DNA of 35,748 bases from Thermoanaerobacterales bacterium (GTDB lineage: Bacteria; Actinomycetota; Acidimicrobiia; Acidimicrobiales; JACDCH01), in the NCBI GenBank assembly GCA_017577565.1, contig PKRH01000018.1, positions 1 through 35,748 of the forward strand. The letters are read 5' to 3'. A program made the position numbers and the translations under genes. The notes under the pieces are model-generated. The model saw only the letters and a program-made list of their open reading frames with translations, was not told the DNA's origin and made no database searches. The stretch's first letter is position 1. The number at the start of each line of letters is the position of its first letter. Shown here piece by piece: positions 14,150 to 22,277 of the stretch.

Positions 14150-14814
14150 GCGCCCGGCCGGTCGAGCCGCTCGATCAGCTCGGGCCGCAGCTCGTCGAGC
14201 GAGCCCAGCCGCACCGCGGCCAGGGCCAGCGCGTCCGCCGCCGGCGGATAGTCGCGGTTGGGCAGGGCGACCACCCGCATGCCCGCGGCGGCCGCCGACC
14301 GCAGCCCGTTGGTGGAGTCCTCGACGGCGACGCAGGCCTCGGGGGCGACCCCCAGCCGCCGCGCCGCCTCCAGGTAGACGTCGGGTGCCGGCTTGCCCCG
14401 CGCCACCTCCTCGGACGACACGGTGGCCGCGAAGGCCCCGGCCAGGCCGGCGAGCTCGAGCACCAGGTCGATGACCGGCCGGTTCGACGACGAGGCCAGG
14501 CCCAGCGGCCATCGGGCCGCCAGCGCCCGCACGGCCTCGACCGCGCCGGGCAGCAGCGGGAGGTGCCGCCGGTAGCCGGCCACGAGCCGCTCGACCACCG
14601 CCCGGGAGATGTCCTCGGGCGCCATGTCGACGCCCAGCTCGTCGCGCAGGTAGCGCGACCACTCCGGGGAGCTCATGCCCATCATCGCCCGCTGGGCCTC
14701 GGGCCGCCACCGGCCGCCCCGCTCGCGCACCAGGGCGCGCCGGGCCTCGTCCCAGGCCTGCTCGGAGTCGAGGAGCACGCCGTCGAGGTCGAAGACCACC
14801 GCGTCGACCACCAC
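14146..14814 (-). CDS. HAD phosphatase, beta-phosphoglucomutase-like
   Basis: A 222-residue HAD-IA hydrolase with complete motifs: VVFDLDGVLLDSE (Asp nucleophile and general acid), GLASSSNRPV (motif II), ARGKPAPDVYLEAARRLG (motif III Lys) and CVAVEDSTNGLRSAAAAGM (motif IV). The helical cap (WDEARRALVRERGGRW onward) is of the beta-phosphoglucomutase/phosphatase type. It acts on a small phosphorylated compound, not identifiable here. Two adjacent GTG codons (14814 and 14811) are possible starts; homology begins right after. It is 71 bases downstream of pirin on the same strand and its stop overlaps the convergent racemase stop by four bases. Confidence 0.87.
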   Translation of the reverse strand: MVVDAVVFDLDGVLLDSEQAWDEARRALVRERGGRWRPEAQRAMMGMSSPEWSRYLRDELGVDMAPEDISRAVVERLVAGYRRHLPLLPGAVEAVRALAARWPLGLASSSNRPVIDLVLELAGLAGAFAATVSSEEVARGKPAPDVYLEAARRLGVAPEACVAVEDSTNGLRSAAAAGMRVVALPNRDYPPAADALALAAVRLGSLDELRPELIERLDRPGA

Positions 14815-14885
14815 CCGATCGTGCCCCACGCGCCGGGCTCCCCGGGGGACCGGGCCGGGTGTCACGGCCGGGGCCGTCGGCCCGC

Positions 14886-15944
14886 TCAGGCGGGCAGCGG
14901 CGTCGCCGGGGCGGGCGCCGGCGTGCGGCCGCGGCGGTCGACGCGGCCGTCGGCGTGGCGGGCGAAGCGCGGCTCGGCGGGATCGTGGACAGGGTCGTCG
15001 CGGTCCCACGGCCAGCCGCCGAACCGGGTGCGCCGGTAGTCGGCGAACGCCTGCCGGATGCCGGCCTCGTCGTTCATGACGAACGGCCCGTACCGGGCCA
15101 CCGGCTCGCCGATGGGCCGGCCCTGCAGCAGCAGCGCCTGGACGCCGCCGTCGCCGCCGGCGAGGTCGAGCGGGGCCGTGGGCTCGACCAGCGCCCCGTG
15201 GCCGGCACCGACCTCCTGCCCGTCGACCGACAGCCACGAGCCCGCGAAGACGTAGAGCACCCGGCGGGTGGCCGGGCCGGCCGCCGGGGGCAGCGTCCAG
15301 CGGGCCCCGGCGTCGAGCGTGAGGTGCCACAGCGCCACGTCGGCCTCGGGGCGCGAGGCCCACGACCGGGGCGGGGGCGGCGGCGGGCGGTGCCCGGCCA
15401 GCTCGCCGGCGATCACGACGACCTCGGTCGTGCGGCCTTCCTCGTCGGCCGTGACCAGCCGGGGCGTCTCCTCGGCCCACAGCATCGTGAAGTGGGGTTC
15501 GGCCAGCTTGTCGGCCGCCGGCAGGTTCAGCCAGATCTGGAACAGCTCGAGCGGGTTGGGCCGGTCGCGCTCGAGCAGCGGGAACATCTCGGCGTGGACG
15601 ACGCCGGCCCCGGCGGTCAACCACTGCGTGTCGCCCCGCCCGTAGCGGGCGGCGGCGCCGAGCGAGTCGGCGTGGTCGACGAGCCCGGCGCGCACGTAGG
15701 TGATGGTCTCGAAGCCCCGGTGCGGGTGCCCGGGGAACCCGGGCACGGTCGTGCCGTGGTACATGCTCCAGCCGCCGGCCCCGCTGAAGTCGTTGCCGAG
15801 GGTGCGGCCGGCAAGGGGCGCGTCGGGGCCCAGCTCGGCGTTCCCCCTCGGGTAGGCGTCGCGGTGGTGCATGACGAAGAGGAACGGGTCGAGCGTCTGC
15901 CACGGCGTCGACAGGGGGAAGGTGTGCAGCACCCGGGCGGCCAT
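14886..15944 (-). CDS. Pirin family protein
   Basis: A 352-residue bicupin. The N-terminal cupin has all pirin iron ligands: the two His of GHPHRGFETITYV and His/Glu of GAGVVHAEMFP, with the intervening GDTQWLTAGAG. The C-terminal cupin follows (RRVLYVFAGSWLSVDGQEVG). Beyond about residue 290 there is an extra Arg/Pro/Ala-rich tail (FGGWPWDRDDPVHDPAEP onward). Bacterial pirins are linked to redox sensing, pyruvate dehydrogenase control or quercetinase activity; none can be chosen here. Start ATG 15944 rather than the upstream GTG is preferred since TAGGGT is seven bases before it (leaderless). A 16-bp palindrome is located where the -35 region would be. Confidence 0.9.
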   Translation of the reverse strand: MAARVLHTFPLSTPWQTLDPFLFVMHHRDAYPRGNAELGPDAPLAGRTLGNDFSGAGGWSMYHGTTVPGFPGHPHRGFETITYVRAGLVDHADSLGAAARYGRGDTQWLTAGAGVVHAEMFPLLERDRPNPLELFQIWLNLPAADKLAEPHFTMLWAEETPRLVTADEEGRTTEVVVIAGELAGHRPPPPPPRSWASRPEADVALWHLTLDAGARWTLPPAAGPATRRVLYVFAGSWLSVDGQEVGAGHGALVEPTAPLDLAGGDGGVQALLLQGRPIGEPVARYGPFVMNDEAGIRQAFADYRRTRFGGWPWDRDDPVHDPAEPRFARHADGRVDRRGRTPAPAPATPLPA

Positions 15945-15951
15945 GCCGGGC

Positions 15952-15957
15952 ACCCTA
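15952..15957 (-). promoter_or_regulatory. -10 box of the pirin gene
   Basis: Minus-strand TAGGGT ends seven bases before the ATG at 15944. A GTG within it is in frame with pirin, but using it would place the start codon inside the promoter element. Confidence 0.5.
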
Positions 15958-15974
15958 CCGGCCCCCGAGGGGAA

Positions 15975-15990
15975 GCTTGCACGTGCAAGC
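15975..15990. promoter_or_regulatory. Perfect 16-bp palindromic operator, pirin / PIG-L intergenic
   Basis: GCTTGCACGTGCAAGC is a perfect inverted repeat in the 95-bp gap between the divergent pirin and PIG-L genes. It covers the place expected for the pirin -35 element, 17 bases behind its -10 box. TTGCAnnTGCAA half-sites are typical of MarR-type and related winged-helix dimers. No regulator gene lies next to it. Confidence 0.55.
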
Positions 15991-16039
15991 AGCGGGTCGC
16001 GCCCGCCGCCGGCCGGGCCCGCGTGCTAGGACGGGCGCC

Positions 16040-16852
16040 GTGCCGACGCTGGTCGCCTTCCACGCCCACCCCGACGACGAGTGCATCACCACCGGCGGCA
16101 CGCTGGCCAAGGCGGCCGACGAGGGCCACCGCGTCGTGCTCGTCTACGCCACCCGCGGCGAGGTGGGGGAGGCCCCCGAGGGCCTGCTCGCCCCCGGGGA
16201 GCGCCTGGTCGACCGGCGGGTCGCCGAGGTCACCCGGGCCGCCGAGGTCCTGGGCGCCCACCGGGTCGAGTTCCTCGGCTACCGGGACTCGGGCATGGCG
16301 GGCACGCCGGACAACGACCACCCGGACGCGTTCTGCCGGGCGGACGTGGGCGCCGCGGCCGAGCGGCTGGCCGCCCTCCTGCGGGAGGAGGCGGCCGACG
16401 TGCTGCTCGTCTACGACGAGCACGGCAACTACGGCCACCCCGACCATGTCCAGGTCCACCGGGTCGGCGTGGCCGCGGCCGCCCTGGCCGGCACGCCCCA
16501 GGTGCTCGAGGCCACGATGAGCCGCGAGGCGGCGCGCGACTTCCTGGCGCAGGCCGTGGCCAGCGGCGAGGTGGCCGCGGAGGACGTTCCCGACGTCGAC
16601 GACCCCGACCAGCCCTTCGGCACGCCCGACGCGCTCATCACGACCCGCGTCGACGTGCGCCCCTGGGCGGAGCGGAAGCGGGCCGCCATGGCGGCCCACG
16701 AGAGCCAGGTCGGCGACCTGGGGCCCCTCCTCGCCCTGCCGCCGGAGGTGTTCCGGGAGGCGATGGGCACGGAGCACTTCATCCGCCGGGGCGCCCCGCC
16801 GGGCCACCGGGACGACGACGTCTTCGCGGGCCTCGACGGCCGGGAGGGCTGA
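16040..16852 (+). CDS. PIG-L / LmbE family N-deacetylase
   Basis: A 270-residue protein beginning VPTLVAFHAHPDDECITTGG. The zinc ligands of GlcNAc-PI de-N-acetylases are present: AHPDDE near residue 10, and HGNYGHPDHVQVHR around residues 135-148; AAHESQVGD near residue 220 is also a family motif. Actinobacterial members include MshB and Mca of mycothiol metabolism. The fit to Mca (mycothiol S-conjugate amidase) is suggested by length and the HPDH/HESQ motifs, but I cannot separate these from other LmbE enzymes by eye. The GTG start is chosen by homology. It diverges from pirin, with a palindrome between them. Confidence 0.85.
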   Translation: MPTLVAFHAHPDDECITTGGTLAKAADEGHRVVLVYATRGEVGEAPEGLLAPGERLVDRRVAEVTRAAEVLGAHRVEFLGYRDSGMAGTPDNDHPDAFCRADVGAAAERLAALLREEAADVLLVYDEHGNYGHPDHVQVHRVGVAAAALAGTPQVLEATMSREAARDFLAQAVASGEVAAEDVPDVDDPDQPFGTPDALITTRVDVRPWAERKRAAMAAHESQVGDLGPLLALPPEVFREAMGTEHFIRRGAPPGHRDDDVFAGLDGREG

Positions 16853-16906
16853 CGCCCGCGCGCCGCGGCGGGACCGCCCGATGCCGTGGCGCGGGGCCGG
16901 CTCGGC

Positions 16907-16912
16907 TACGTT
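16907..16912 (+). promoter_or_regulatory. -10 box for membrane protein gene
   Basis: TACGTT lies 34 bases before the GTG at 16947, which has its own GGGAGG ribosome site (16935-16940). This is one of the cases in this window where a leadered rather than leaderless transcript is expected. Confidence 0.4.
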
Positions 16913-16946
16913 CGCCCGGCGTCGGCGACGGAACGGGAGGAGCGGT

Positions 16947-17507
16947 GTGGCGTTGACGGGGACGAGCGGTCCGCTCGAGCACCTGGCCCGGGTCGCACGG
17001 GCGATCGAGTGGTTGTTCGTGCGGGTCGGCTTGGCCGTGCTGGCGATCGGCGTGGCCGCGTTCCTGGTCCTGTTGCCGCCGCTCGCCGAGCGGGGGGCGT
17101 GGGGCGGGCTGGTCGCGCTGGCCCTCGGCTTCGTGGTCGTCGGCCCGCCCGTGCGGGTGGCCCGCTACGGCCGCCGGCTCGGCGCGGCCTTCGGCGACCC
17201 GGCCCGGGTCCACGACGTGCTGCTCGCCGTGCCCGGCGCCATCACCGACATGCGGTCCCGGCTGGCGGCGATCGAGGCGCCCCGGGGCCGGGGCGTCCGG
17301 CGCCTGGTGACCGCGTGGCGGGCGCTGCGGCAGGTCCGCGCCGCCTTCCGGGCGGTCCCGCTGCGGGAGCGGGCCGAGGAGCTGGTGCACCCCGTCGACC
17401 CCCAGGTCCTCGCCCGCACGCTCACCTCGCTGTGGCTGTGCCTCCTCATCGCCGTGGTCGGGTCGCTCACGGTGCTGTCCTGGCTCGGCGAGCAGCTCGT
17501 CGGCTGA
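16947..17507 (+). CDS. Integral membrane protein of unknown function
   Basis: A 186-residue protein with two N-terminal membrane helices (about 22-45, VRVGLAVLAIGVAAFLVLLP, and about 50-72), a basic cytoplasmic helical region of about 85 residues (ARYGRRLGAAFGDPARVHD to RERAEELVHPVDP), and one helix at the C-terminus (about 158-180). I do not recognise the family. The GTG at 16947 is preferred over an ATG at 16881 because GGGAGG lies six bases upstream and the extra N-terminal residues are poor in coding character. The next gene starts 75 bases downstream. Confidence 0.72.
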   Translation: MALTGTSGPLEHLARVARAIEWLFVRVGLAVLAIGVAAFLVLLPPLAERGAWGGLVALALGFVVVGPPVRVARYGRRLGAAFGDPARVHDVLLAVPGAITDMRSRLAAIEAPRGRGVRRLVTAWRALRQVRAAFRAVPLRERAEELVHPVDPQVLARTLTSLWLCLLIAVVGSLTVLSWLGEQLVG

Positions 17508-17581
17508 GCCGTCGGCCGGCGGACCACCGGGCCGCGGCACCCGCGGCCGGCGCATTGGTGGGCGAGGGGGGTGGCGCGGGC

Positions 17582-17920
17582 ATGATGGCGGACGTGACCG
17601 TCATCAAGATCAACGCCATCACCGTGCCCGAGGGCTCGGGCGACGAGCTCGCGCGGCGCTTCGCGGCGCGGGCGGGCGCCGTCGACGACCAGGACGGCTT
17701 CGAGGGCTTCGAGCTGCTCCGCCCGACCGACGGCCGCAACACCTGGCTCGTCGTGACCCGCTGGCGCGACGAGGAGGCGTTCCAGGCCTGGGTGGACAGC
17801 CCCGCCTTCGCGCACGGGCACCAGGGCGCCGACGCGCCGCACCCCCAGGGCGGCCCGGTGGCGGTGTCGAGCGAGCTGTGGTCGTTCGAGGTGGCGACCG
17901 GCTCGCCCGGCCAGGGCTGA
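17582..17920 (+). CDS. MhuD-like haem-degrading monooxygenase (ABM fold)
   Basis: A 112-residue dimeric alpha/beta-barrel (ABM) protein closely resembling mycobacterial MhuD over its whole length: VIKINAITVPEGSG, FAARAGAVDDQDGFEGFELL, TWLVVTRWRDEEAFQAW. The catalytic Asn and Trp of MhuD (Asn7, Trp66) are Asn11 and Trp70 here; the haem-ligand His75 corresponds to His78 or His80 within PAFAHGHQG, where spacing differs by one residue. MhuD opens haem to mycobilin and frees iron without CO. The start could be ATG 17582 or ATG 17585; a GAGGGGGG run lies 10 bases upstream. A four-helix membrane protein with conserved-looking histidines follows 15 bases later, which suggests a shared haem or iron role. 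Confidence 0.87.
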   Translation: MMADVTVIKINAITVPEGSGDELARRFAARAGAVDDQDGFEGFELLRPTDGRNTWLVVTRWRDEEAFQAWVDSPAFAHGHQGADAPHPQGGPVAVSSELWSFEVATGSPGQG

Positions 17921-17935
17921 GGCGAGACGCCCCGG

Positions 17936-18304
17936 GTGGAGCTGCGGGACGTCCACGCGCTCGTCGCGTGGGTGGTCGTGGTCAGCAACGCGCTGGCCGG
18001 GCTGTGGGCGCTGGGGGCCCACTGGGTCGAGGCGCTGCGGCGGCGGGAGCTGTGGTGGTTCACCGTCGCCGCCGAGCTCACGATCGCCGCCCAGGTGGTG
18101 CTCGGCGTGCTGCTCGTCACCGTCGAGGACCGCGAGGTCCCCGACTTCCACGCCTTCTACGGGTTCGTGGCCCTGGCGTCGGTCGGCATCATCTACAGCT
18201 ACCGCCAGCAGCTGGCGGCGCGCCGCTACCTGCTCTACGGCCTGGGCGGCCTCTTCCTGATGGGCCTGGCCATCCGGGCCATGGTGATCGGCCCGACCCG
18301 CTGA
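17936..18304 (+). CDS. Small four-helix membrane protein
   Basis: A 122-residue protein with about four membrane segments (residues 8-28, 41-62, 73-89 and 98-117). Histidines occur at helix ends or inside helices: His7 (RDVHALV), His29 (LGAHW) and His72 (DFHAFYGF), followed by conserved aromatic residues. Such an arrangement could bind haem or a metal, but this is conjecture. I do not recognise the family. The GTG start at 17936 lies 15 bases after the MhuD-like gene, so both probably share a transcript. It converges on the RAM-domain gene and ends in a hairpin. Confidence 0.75.
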   Translation: MELRDVHALVAWVVVVSNALAGLWALGAHWVEALRRRELWWFTVAAELTIAAQVVLGVLLVTVEDREVPDFHAFYGFVALASVGIIYSYRQQLAARRYLLYGLGGLFLMGLAIRAMVIGPTR

Positions 18305-18323
18305 GCGGCCGGCCCGCCGTCAG
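18301..18323. terminator. Bidirectional hairpin containing both stop codons
   Basis: CTGA-g-CGGC (18301-18309) pairs with GCCGTCAG (18316-18323), giving an 8-bp stem with one bulged G and a CGGCCC loop. The stop codons of the membrane protein (18302-18304) and of the RAM gene (18320-18322, minus strand) are both in the stem. Confidence 0.5.
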
Positions 18324-18556
18324 AGGTGGACGACGGGGCAGGTGAGCGTCCGGGTGATGCCCTCGATCATCTGCACCCGGCTGACGACCATCTTGCCGAG
18401 GTCGTCGACCGTCTCGGACTCGGCCTTGGCCACCACGTCGTAGGGGCCGGTGACGTCGTCGGCGGAGACGACGCCCTGGATGCCCCGGACCTCCTCCGCG
18501 ACCTGGGCCGCCTTGCCCACCTCGGTCTGGATGAGGATGTATGCGCTGACCGTCAT
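18320..18556 (-). CDS. Stand-alone Lrp/AsnC ligand-binding (RAM) domain protein
   Basis: A 78-residue protein, MTVSAYILIQTEVGKAAQ to LTCPVVHL, that is nothing but the alpha/beta RAM domain of Lrp/AsnC regulators (VRGIQGVVSADDVTGPYDVVAKAE is the diagnostic part). It has no DNA-binding helix-turn-helix. Such small proteins form dimers or higher oligomers and bind amino acids; several are thought to modulate full-length Lrp proteins. ATG 18556 has GGGGAGA seven bases upstream. A TACGAT -10 box on the minus strand is located at 18595-18590. There is no full-length Lrp gene in the window. Confidence 0.88.
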   Translation of the reverse strand: MTVSAYILIQTEVGKAAQVAEEVRGIQGVVSADDVTGPYDVVAKAESETVDDLGKMVVSRVQMIEGITRTLTCPVVHL

Positions 18557-18663
18557 CCTCGGTCTCCCCTCATGCGGTTGCGGCCACGGATCGTAGTGGC
18601 TGGGACGTCCGGGTCGAGAACCGGGGCACTTGCGCCGGCCGGCGGAGGTGGGACCATGTCGCC

Positions 18664-19605
<942 letters not shown>

Positions 19606-19621
19606 CCGGGCCCGGGCGCGG

Positions 19622-19647
19622 CGGTGCCGCCCCGGAGGGCGGCACCG
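19622..19647. terminator. Bidirectional hairpin between MBL gene and pckG
   Basis: A perfect 11-bp stem, CGGTGCCGCCC (19622-19632) with GGGCGGCACCG (19637-19647), and a CGGA tetraloop. It lies in the 72-bp gap between convergent stop codons. Confidence 0.7.
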
Positions 19648-19677
19648 TGACGTCCCGGCGTCGGGAGGGCGGCGGGG

Positions 19678-21489
19678 TCAGCCGGCCGCCGCCAGGCGCT
19701 TCTCGAGCTCGGTGAGCTGCTGGCGCAGCTCGGCGGGCACCGTGTCGCCGATGAAGCGGTAGTGCTCCTCGATCTGCGGCAGCTCGGCGCGCCACGACTC
19801 GGGGTCGACCTCGAGCAGCTTGGCCATCGTCTCCTCGTCGACGTCGAGGCCGCTCGTGTCGATCGCCCCGGGCGCCGGCACCCGGCCGATCGGCGTGTCG
19901 ACCGCCTCGGCCGTCCCCTCGAGGCGCTCGATGATCCACTTCAGCACCCGGCTGTTCTCGCCGAAGCCCGGCCAGAGGAACGAGCCGTCCTCGTCGCGCC
20001 GGAACCAGTTGACGAGGTACAGCCGCGGCAGCTTGTCGGGGTCGGTCGCCTTGCCGATCTCCAGCCAGTGGGCGAAGTAGTCGCCCATGTTGTAGCCGCA
20101 GAACGGCAGCATCGCGAAGGGGTCGAAGCGCAGCTTGCCGACGGCGCCGGCCTGGGCCGCGGTGGTCTCCGACGCCATCGTCGAGCCGAGGAACACACCG
20201 TGCTCCCAGTCGAACGACTCGGTCACGAGCGGCACGTTCGTGGCCCGGCGGCCGCCGAAGAGGATCGCCGAGATCGGCACGCCCTTCGGGTCGTCCCACT
20301 CGGGGGCGATCGACGGGCACTGCGACGCCGGCGTCGTGAACCGGGCGTTCGGGTGCGCGGCGGGGGTGTCGGAGTCGGGCGTCCAGTCGTTGCCCCGCCA
20401 GTCGATGGCGTGGGCGGGCGGCTCGGAGAGGCCCTCCCACCACACGTCGCCGTCGTCGGTCTTGGCCACGTTGGTGAAGATCGAGTTGGCCCGGAACGTC
20501 GCGACGGCGTTGGGGTTGGTGTCGGCGCCGGTGCCGGGGGCCACCCCGAAGAACCCGGCCTCGGGGTTGATGGCGTACAGCCGGCCGTCCTCGCCGAACT
20601 TCATCCAGGCGATGTCGTCGCCGATCGTCTCGACCTTCCACCCCGGCAGGGTGGGGATCATCATCGCCATGTTCGTCTTGCCGCAGGCCGACGGGAACGC
20701 CGCGGCGATGTAGCGCTTCTCGCCGTTCGGGGGCGTCACCCCGAGGATGAGCATGTGCTCGGCGAGCCAGCCCTCGTCGCGGGCCATGGTCGACGCGATG
20801 CGGAGGGCGAAGCACTTCTTGCCCAGCAGCGCGTTGCCGCCGTAGCCCGAGCCGTACGACCAGATCTCCCGCGTCTCGGGGAAGTGGACGATGTACTTGT
20901 TGTCCGGGTCGCACGGCCACGGGACGTCGTCGCGCCGGTTGCCGTCCTCGTCGACGAGCGGGTAGCCGACCGAGTGCACGCACGGCACGAAGTCGCCGTC
21001 GGGGCCGAGCACGTCGAGCGCCGCCTGCCCCATGCGGGTCATGATCCGCATGCTGATCGCCACGTAGGCCGAGTCGGTGAGCTGCACGCCGATGTGCGCG
21101 ATCGGCGAGCCGAGCGGGCCCATCGAGAACGGCACCACGTACATGGTGCGGCCCCGCATGGCGCCGGTGAAGAAGCCGAGCAGCTCCTCCCGCATCTCGG
21201 CCGGGTCCCGCCAGTTGTTGGTGGGGCCGGCGTCGATCTCACGCTCGGAGCAGATGAAGGTGCGGTCCTCGACCCGGGCGACGTCGCTGGGGTCGGACAG
21301 CGCGAGGAAGCTGTTGGGGCGCAGCTCGGGGTTGAGGCGCTCGAGGCTGCCCTTCTCGATCAGCAGCTGGGTGAGGCGGTCCCACTCCTCGTCCGAGCCG
21401 TCGCACCACTCGACCGCATCCGGCTGGAGCACCCCTGCCCAGTGATCGACCCAGTCCTTGAGCTTCTGGTTGGTGGTCGTCGCAGCCAT
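19678..21489 (-). CDS. pckG: Phosphoenolpyruvate carboxykinase (GTP)
   Basis: A 603-residue GTP-dependent PEPCK, converting oxaloacetate and GTP to PEP, GDP and CO2 in gluconeogenesis. The diagnostic P-loop with the reactive cysteine is AAAFPSACGKTNMAMM; upstream are RTMYVVPFSMGPLGSP and SGYGGNALLGKKCFALRIAS, downstream ETIGDDIAWMKF, NPEAGFFGVAPGT, SAILFGGRRATNVPLV and the lid region. The length is standard. ATG 21489 has GGAGGA directly before it with a short spacing. It follows the cold-shock-like gene by 34 bp on the same strand, which suggests cotranscription. Confidence 0.96.
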   Translation of the reverse strand: MAATTTNQKLKDWVDHWAGVLQPDAVEWCDGSDEEWDRLTQLLIEKGSLERLNPELRPNSFLALSDPSDVARVEDRTFICSEREIDAGPTNNWRDPAEMREELLGFFTGAMRGRTMYVVPFSMGPLGSPIAHIGVQLTDSAYVAISMRIMTRMGQAALDVLGPDGDFVPCVHSVGYPLVDEDGNRRDDVPWPCDPDNKYIVHFPETREIWSYGSGYGGNALLGKKCFALRIASTMARDEGWLAEHMLILGVTPPNGEKRYIAAAFPSACGKTNMAMMIPTLPGWKVETIGDDIAWMKFGEDGRLYAINPEAGFFGVAPGTGADTNPNAVATFRANSIFTNVAKTDDGDVWWEGLSEPPAHAIDWRGNDWTPDSDTPAAHPNARFTTPASQCPSIAPEWDDPKGVPISAILFGGRRATNVPLVTESFDWEHGVFLGSTMASETTAAQAGAVGKLRFDPFAMLPFCGYNMGDYFAHWLEIGKATDPDKLPRLYLVNWFRRDEDGSFLWPGFGENSRVLKWIIERLEGTAEAVDTPIGRVPAPGAIDTSGLDVDEETMAKLLEVDPESWRAELPQIEEHYRFIGDTVPAELRQQLTELEKRLAAAG

Positions 21490-21523
21490 GATCCTCCGGT
21501 CGGTGGTCCTGTGGCGAACGTGA

Positions 21524-21787
21524 TCACGCGGAGGTCGGTCGGTCTCCCCGCGGAGCACCCTCGGGGTCGAGCACCGGCGTGCCCATGTCGACCTCCGAAC
21601 CCAGCCGCAGGCGCGTGGCCCGACCCTCGTCGTCGAGGTCGAAGATCACGCGCTGTCCTTGACGGAGCATGCGGAACACCGAGCCCTCGAGCGCGTCCGG
21701 CGCGAGATCGAACTCGGCCAGGTCGGTGTCACGCACCACGATCCCGTCCCGGGCGACGGGATCGTACGCTTTGATGACGCCTTGCAC
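21524..21787 (-). CDS. Degenerate cold-shock-domain-like protein
   Basis: An 87-residue protein, VQGVIKAYDPVARDGIVVRD to GAPRGDRPTSA. The layout follows a cold-shock OB fold: GVIKAYDP (for GTVKWFN), DGIVVRD (for GFGFI), then FRMLRQGQRVIFDLDDEGRATRLRL (for the GQ-V-F strand and the last strand). The aromatic RNA-binding motifs RNP1 (KGFGFI) and RNP2 (VFVH) are absent and the surface is acidic, so single-stranded nucleic-acid binding of the classical type is doubtful. GTG 21787 has AGGAG nine bases upstream. It lies between rpmB and pckG, all on the minus strand. A regulatory leader protein for pckG is possible but unproven. Confidence 0.7.
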   Translation of the reverse strand: MQGVIKAYDPVARDGIVVRDTDLAEFDLAPDALEGSVFRMLRQGQRVIFDLDDEGRATRLRLGSEVDMGTPVLDPEGAPRGDRPTSA

Positions 21788-21830
21788 CGTACGGGACTCC
21801 TGCTCGCTTGCTCGCGGATGGGGTTCTGCC

Positions 21831-21861
21831 ACCGTACCGGACGGTAAGACCGGACACGCAA
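21831..21861 (-). promoter_or_regulatory. Candidate promoter for the cold-shock-like gene
   Basis: Minus-strand TTGCGT (21861-21856) and TACGGT (21836-21831) with a 19-base spacer lie 44 bases before the GTG. A moderately good match to sigma-70-type elements; it follows the rpmB hairpin. Confidence 0.4.
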
Positions 21862-21878
21862 CGACGGGCCCGGGCGCG

Positions 21879-21908
21879 CCGAGGGCGCCCGCTCCGGGGC
21901 GCCCTCGG
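21879..21908 (-). terminator. Terminator hairpin downstream of rpmB
   Basis: A perfect 12-bp stem (21879-21890 with 21897-21908) and a GCTCCG loop, 49 bases after the rpmB stop. It separates rpmB from the cold-shock-like/pckG unit. Confidence 0.7.
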
Positions 21909-21957
21909 GAGGGTCGGATCGGTGCGGCGGGCCCGGGGGCGGGCGCCGCGCCGGCGA

Positions 21958-22152
21958 TCAGTGGACGAGCTTGGTGACCTTCCCCGCCTTGATGCAGCCG
22001 GTGCAGACGTGGAGCCGCCGGGGGGCGCCGTCGACGAGGGCCCGCACGCGCTGGATGTTGGGGTTCCACCGGCGCTTGGTACGCCGGTGCGAGTGGCTGA
22101 CGCTCATGCCCCACGACGGGCGCTTGCCGCACACCTCGCAGACGGCTGCCAT
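21958..22152 (-). CDS. rpmB: 50S ribosomal protein L28
   Basis: A 64-residue L28, MAAVCEVCGKRPSWGMSVSH to KAGKVTKLVH. The four zinc-binding cysteines (C5, C8, C50, C53) are kept, so this is the C+ paralogue form. SHSHRRTKRRWNPNIQ is the family signature. GAGGTGA lies shortly before the ATG. Its promoter is TTGTCG-N18-TAGAGT on the minus strand. Divergent from the yloV-recG operon, the same arrangement as in Bacillus and Streptomyces. Confidence 0.96.
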   Translation of the reverse strand: MAAVCEVCGKRPSWGMSVSHSHRRTKRRWNPNIQRVRALVDGAPRRLHVCTGCIKAGKVTKLVH

Positions 22153-22193
22153 GACGGGTCACCTCGGTGGTCGAGCTCGGACAGGACCGGGCG

Positions 22194-22223
22194 ACTCTAC
22201 TGGCGCCCCGGCGGCGGCGACAA
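22194..22223 (-). promoter_or_regulatory. rpmB promoter
   Basis: Minus-strand TTGTCG (22223-22218), 18-base spacer and TAGAGT (22199-22194). This leaves a leader of about 35 bases with a GAGGTGA ribosome site, one of the few leadered promoters that can be recognised here. Confidence 0.5.
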
Positions 22224-22263
22224 CTCCGCGGCGCCCACCGCCGGACGGCCCCGGCGCGTCACC

Positions 22264-22269
22264 TACCAT
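22264..22269 (+). promoter_or_regulatory. -10 box of the yloV-recG operon
   Basis: TACCAT ends eight bases before the GTG at 22278, in line with a leaderless mRNA. It lies 40 bases from the -35 of the opposing rpmB promoter. Confidence 0.5.
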
Positions 22270-22277
22270 CGGTCCTC

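Noticed and set aside
15945..15953. Upstream GTG start for pirin
   Set aside because: It is in frame and adds three residues, but the codon is inside the TAGGGT -10 box, so ATG 15944 is preferred.
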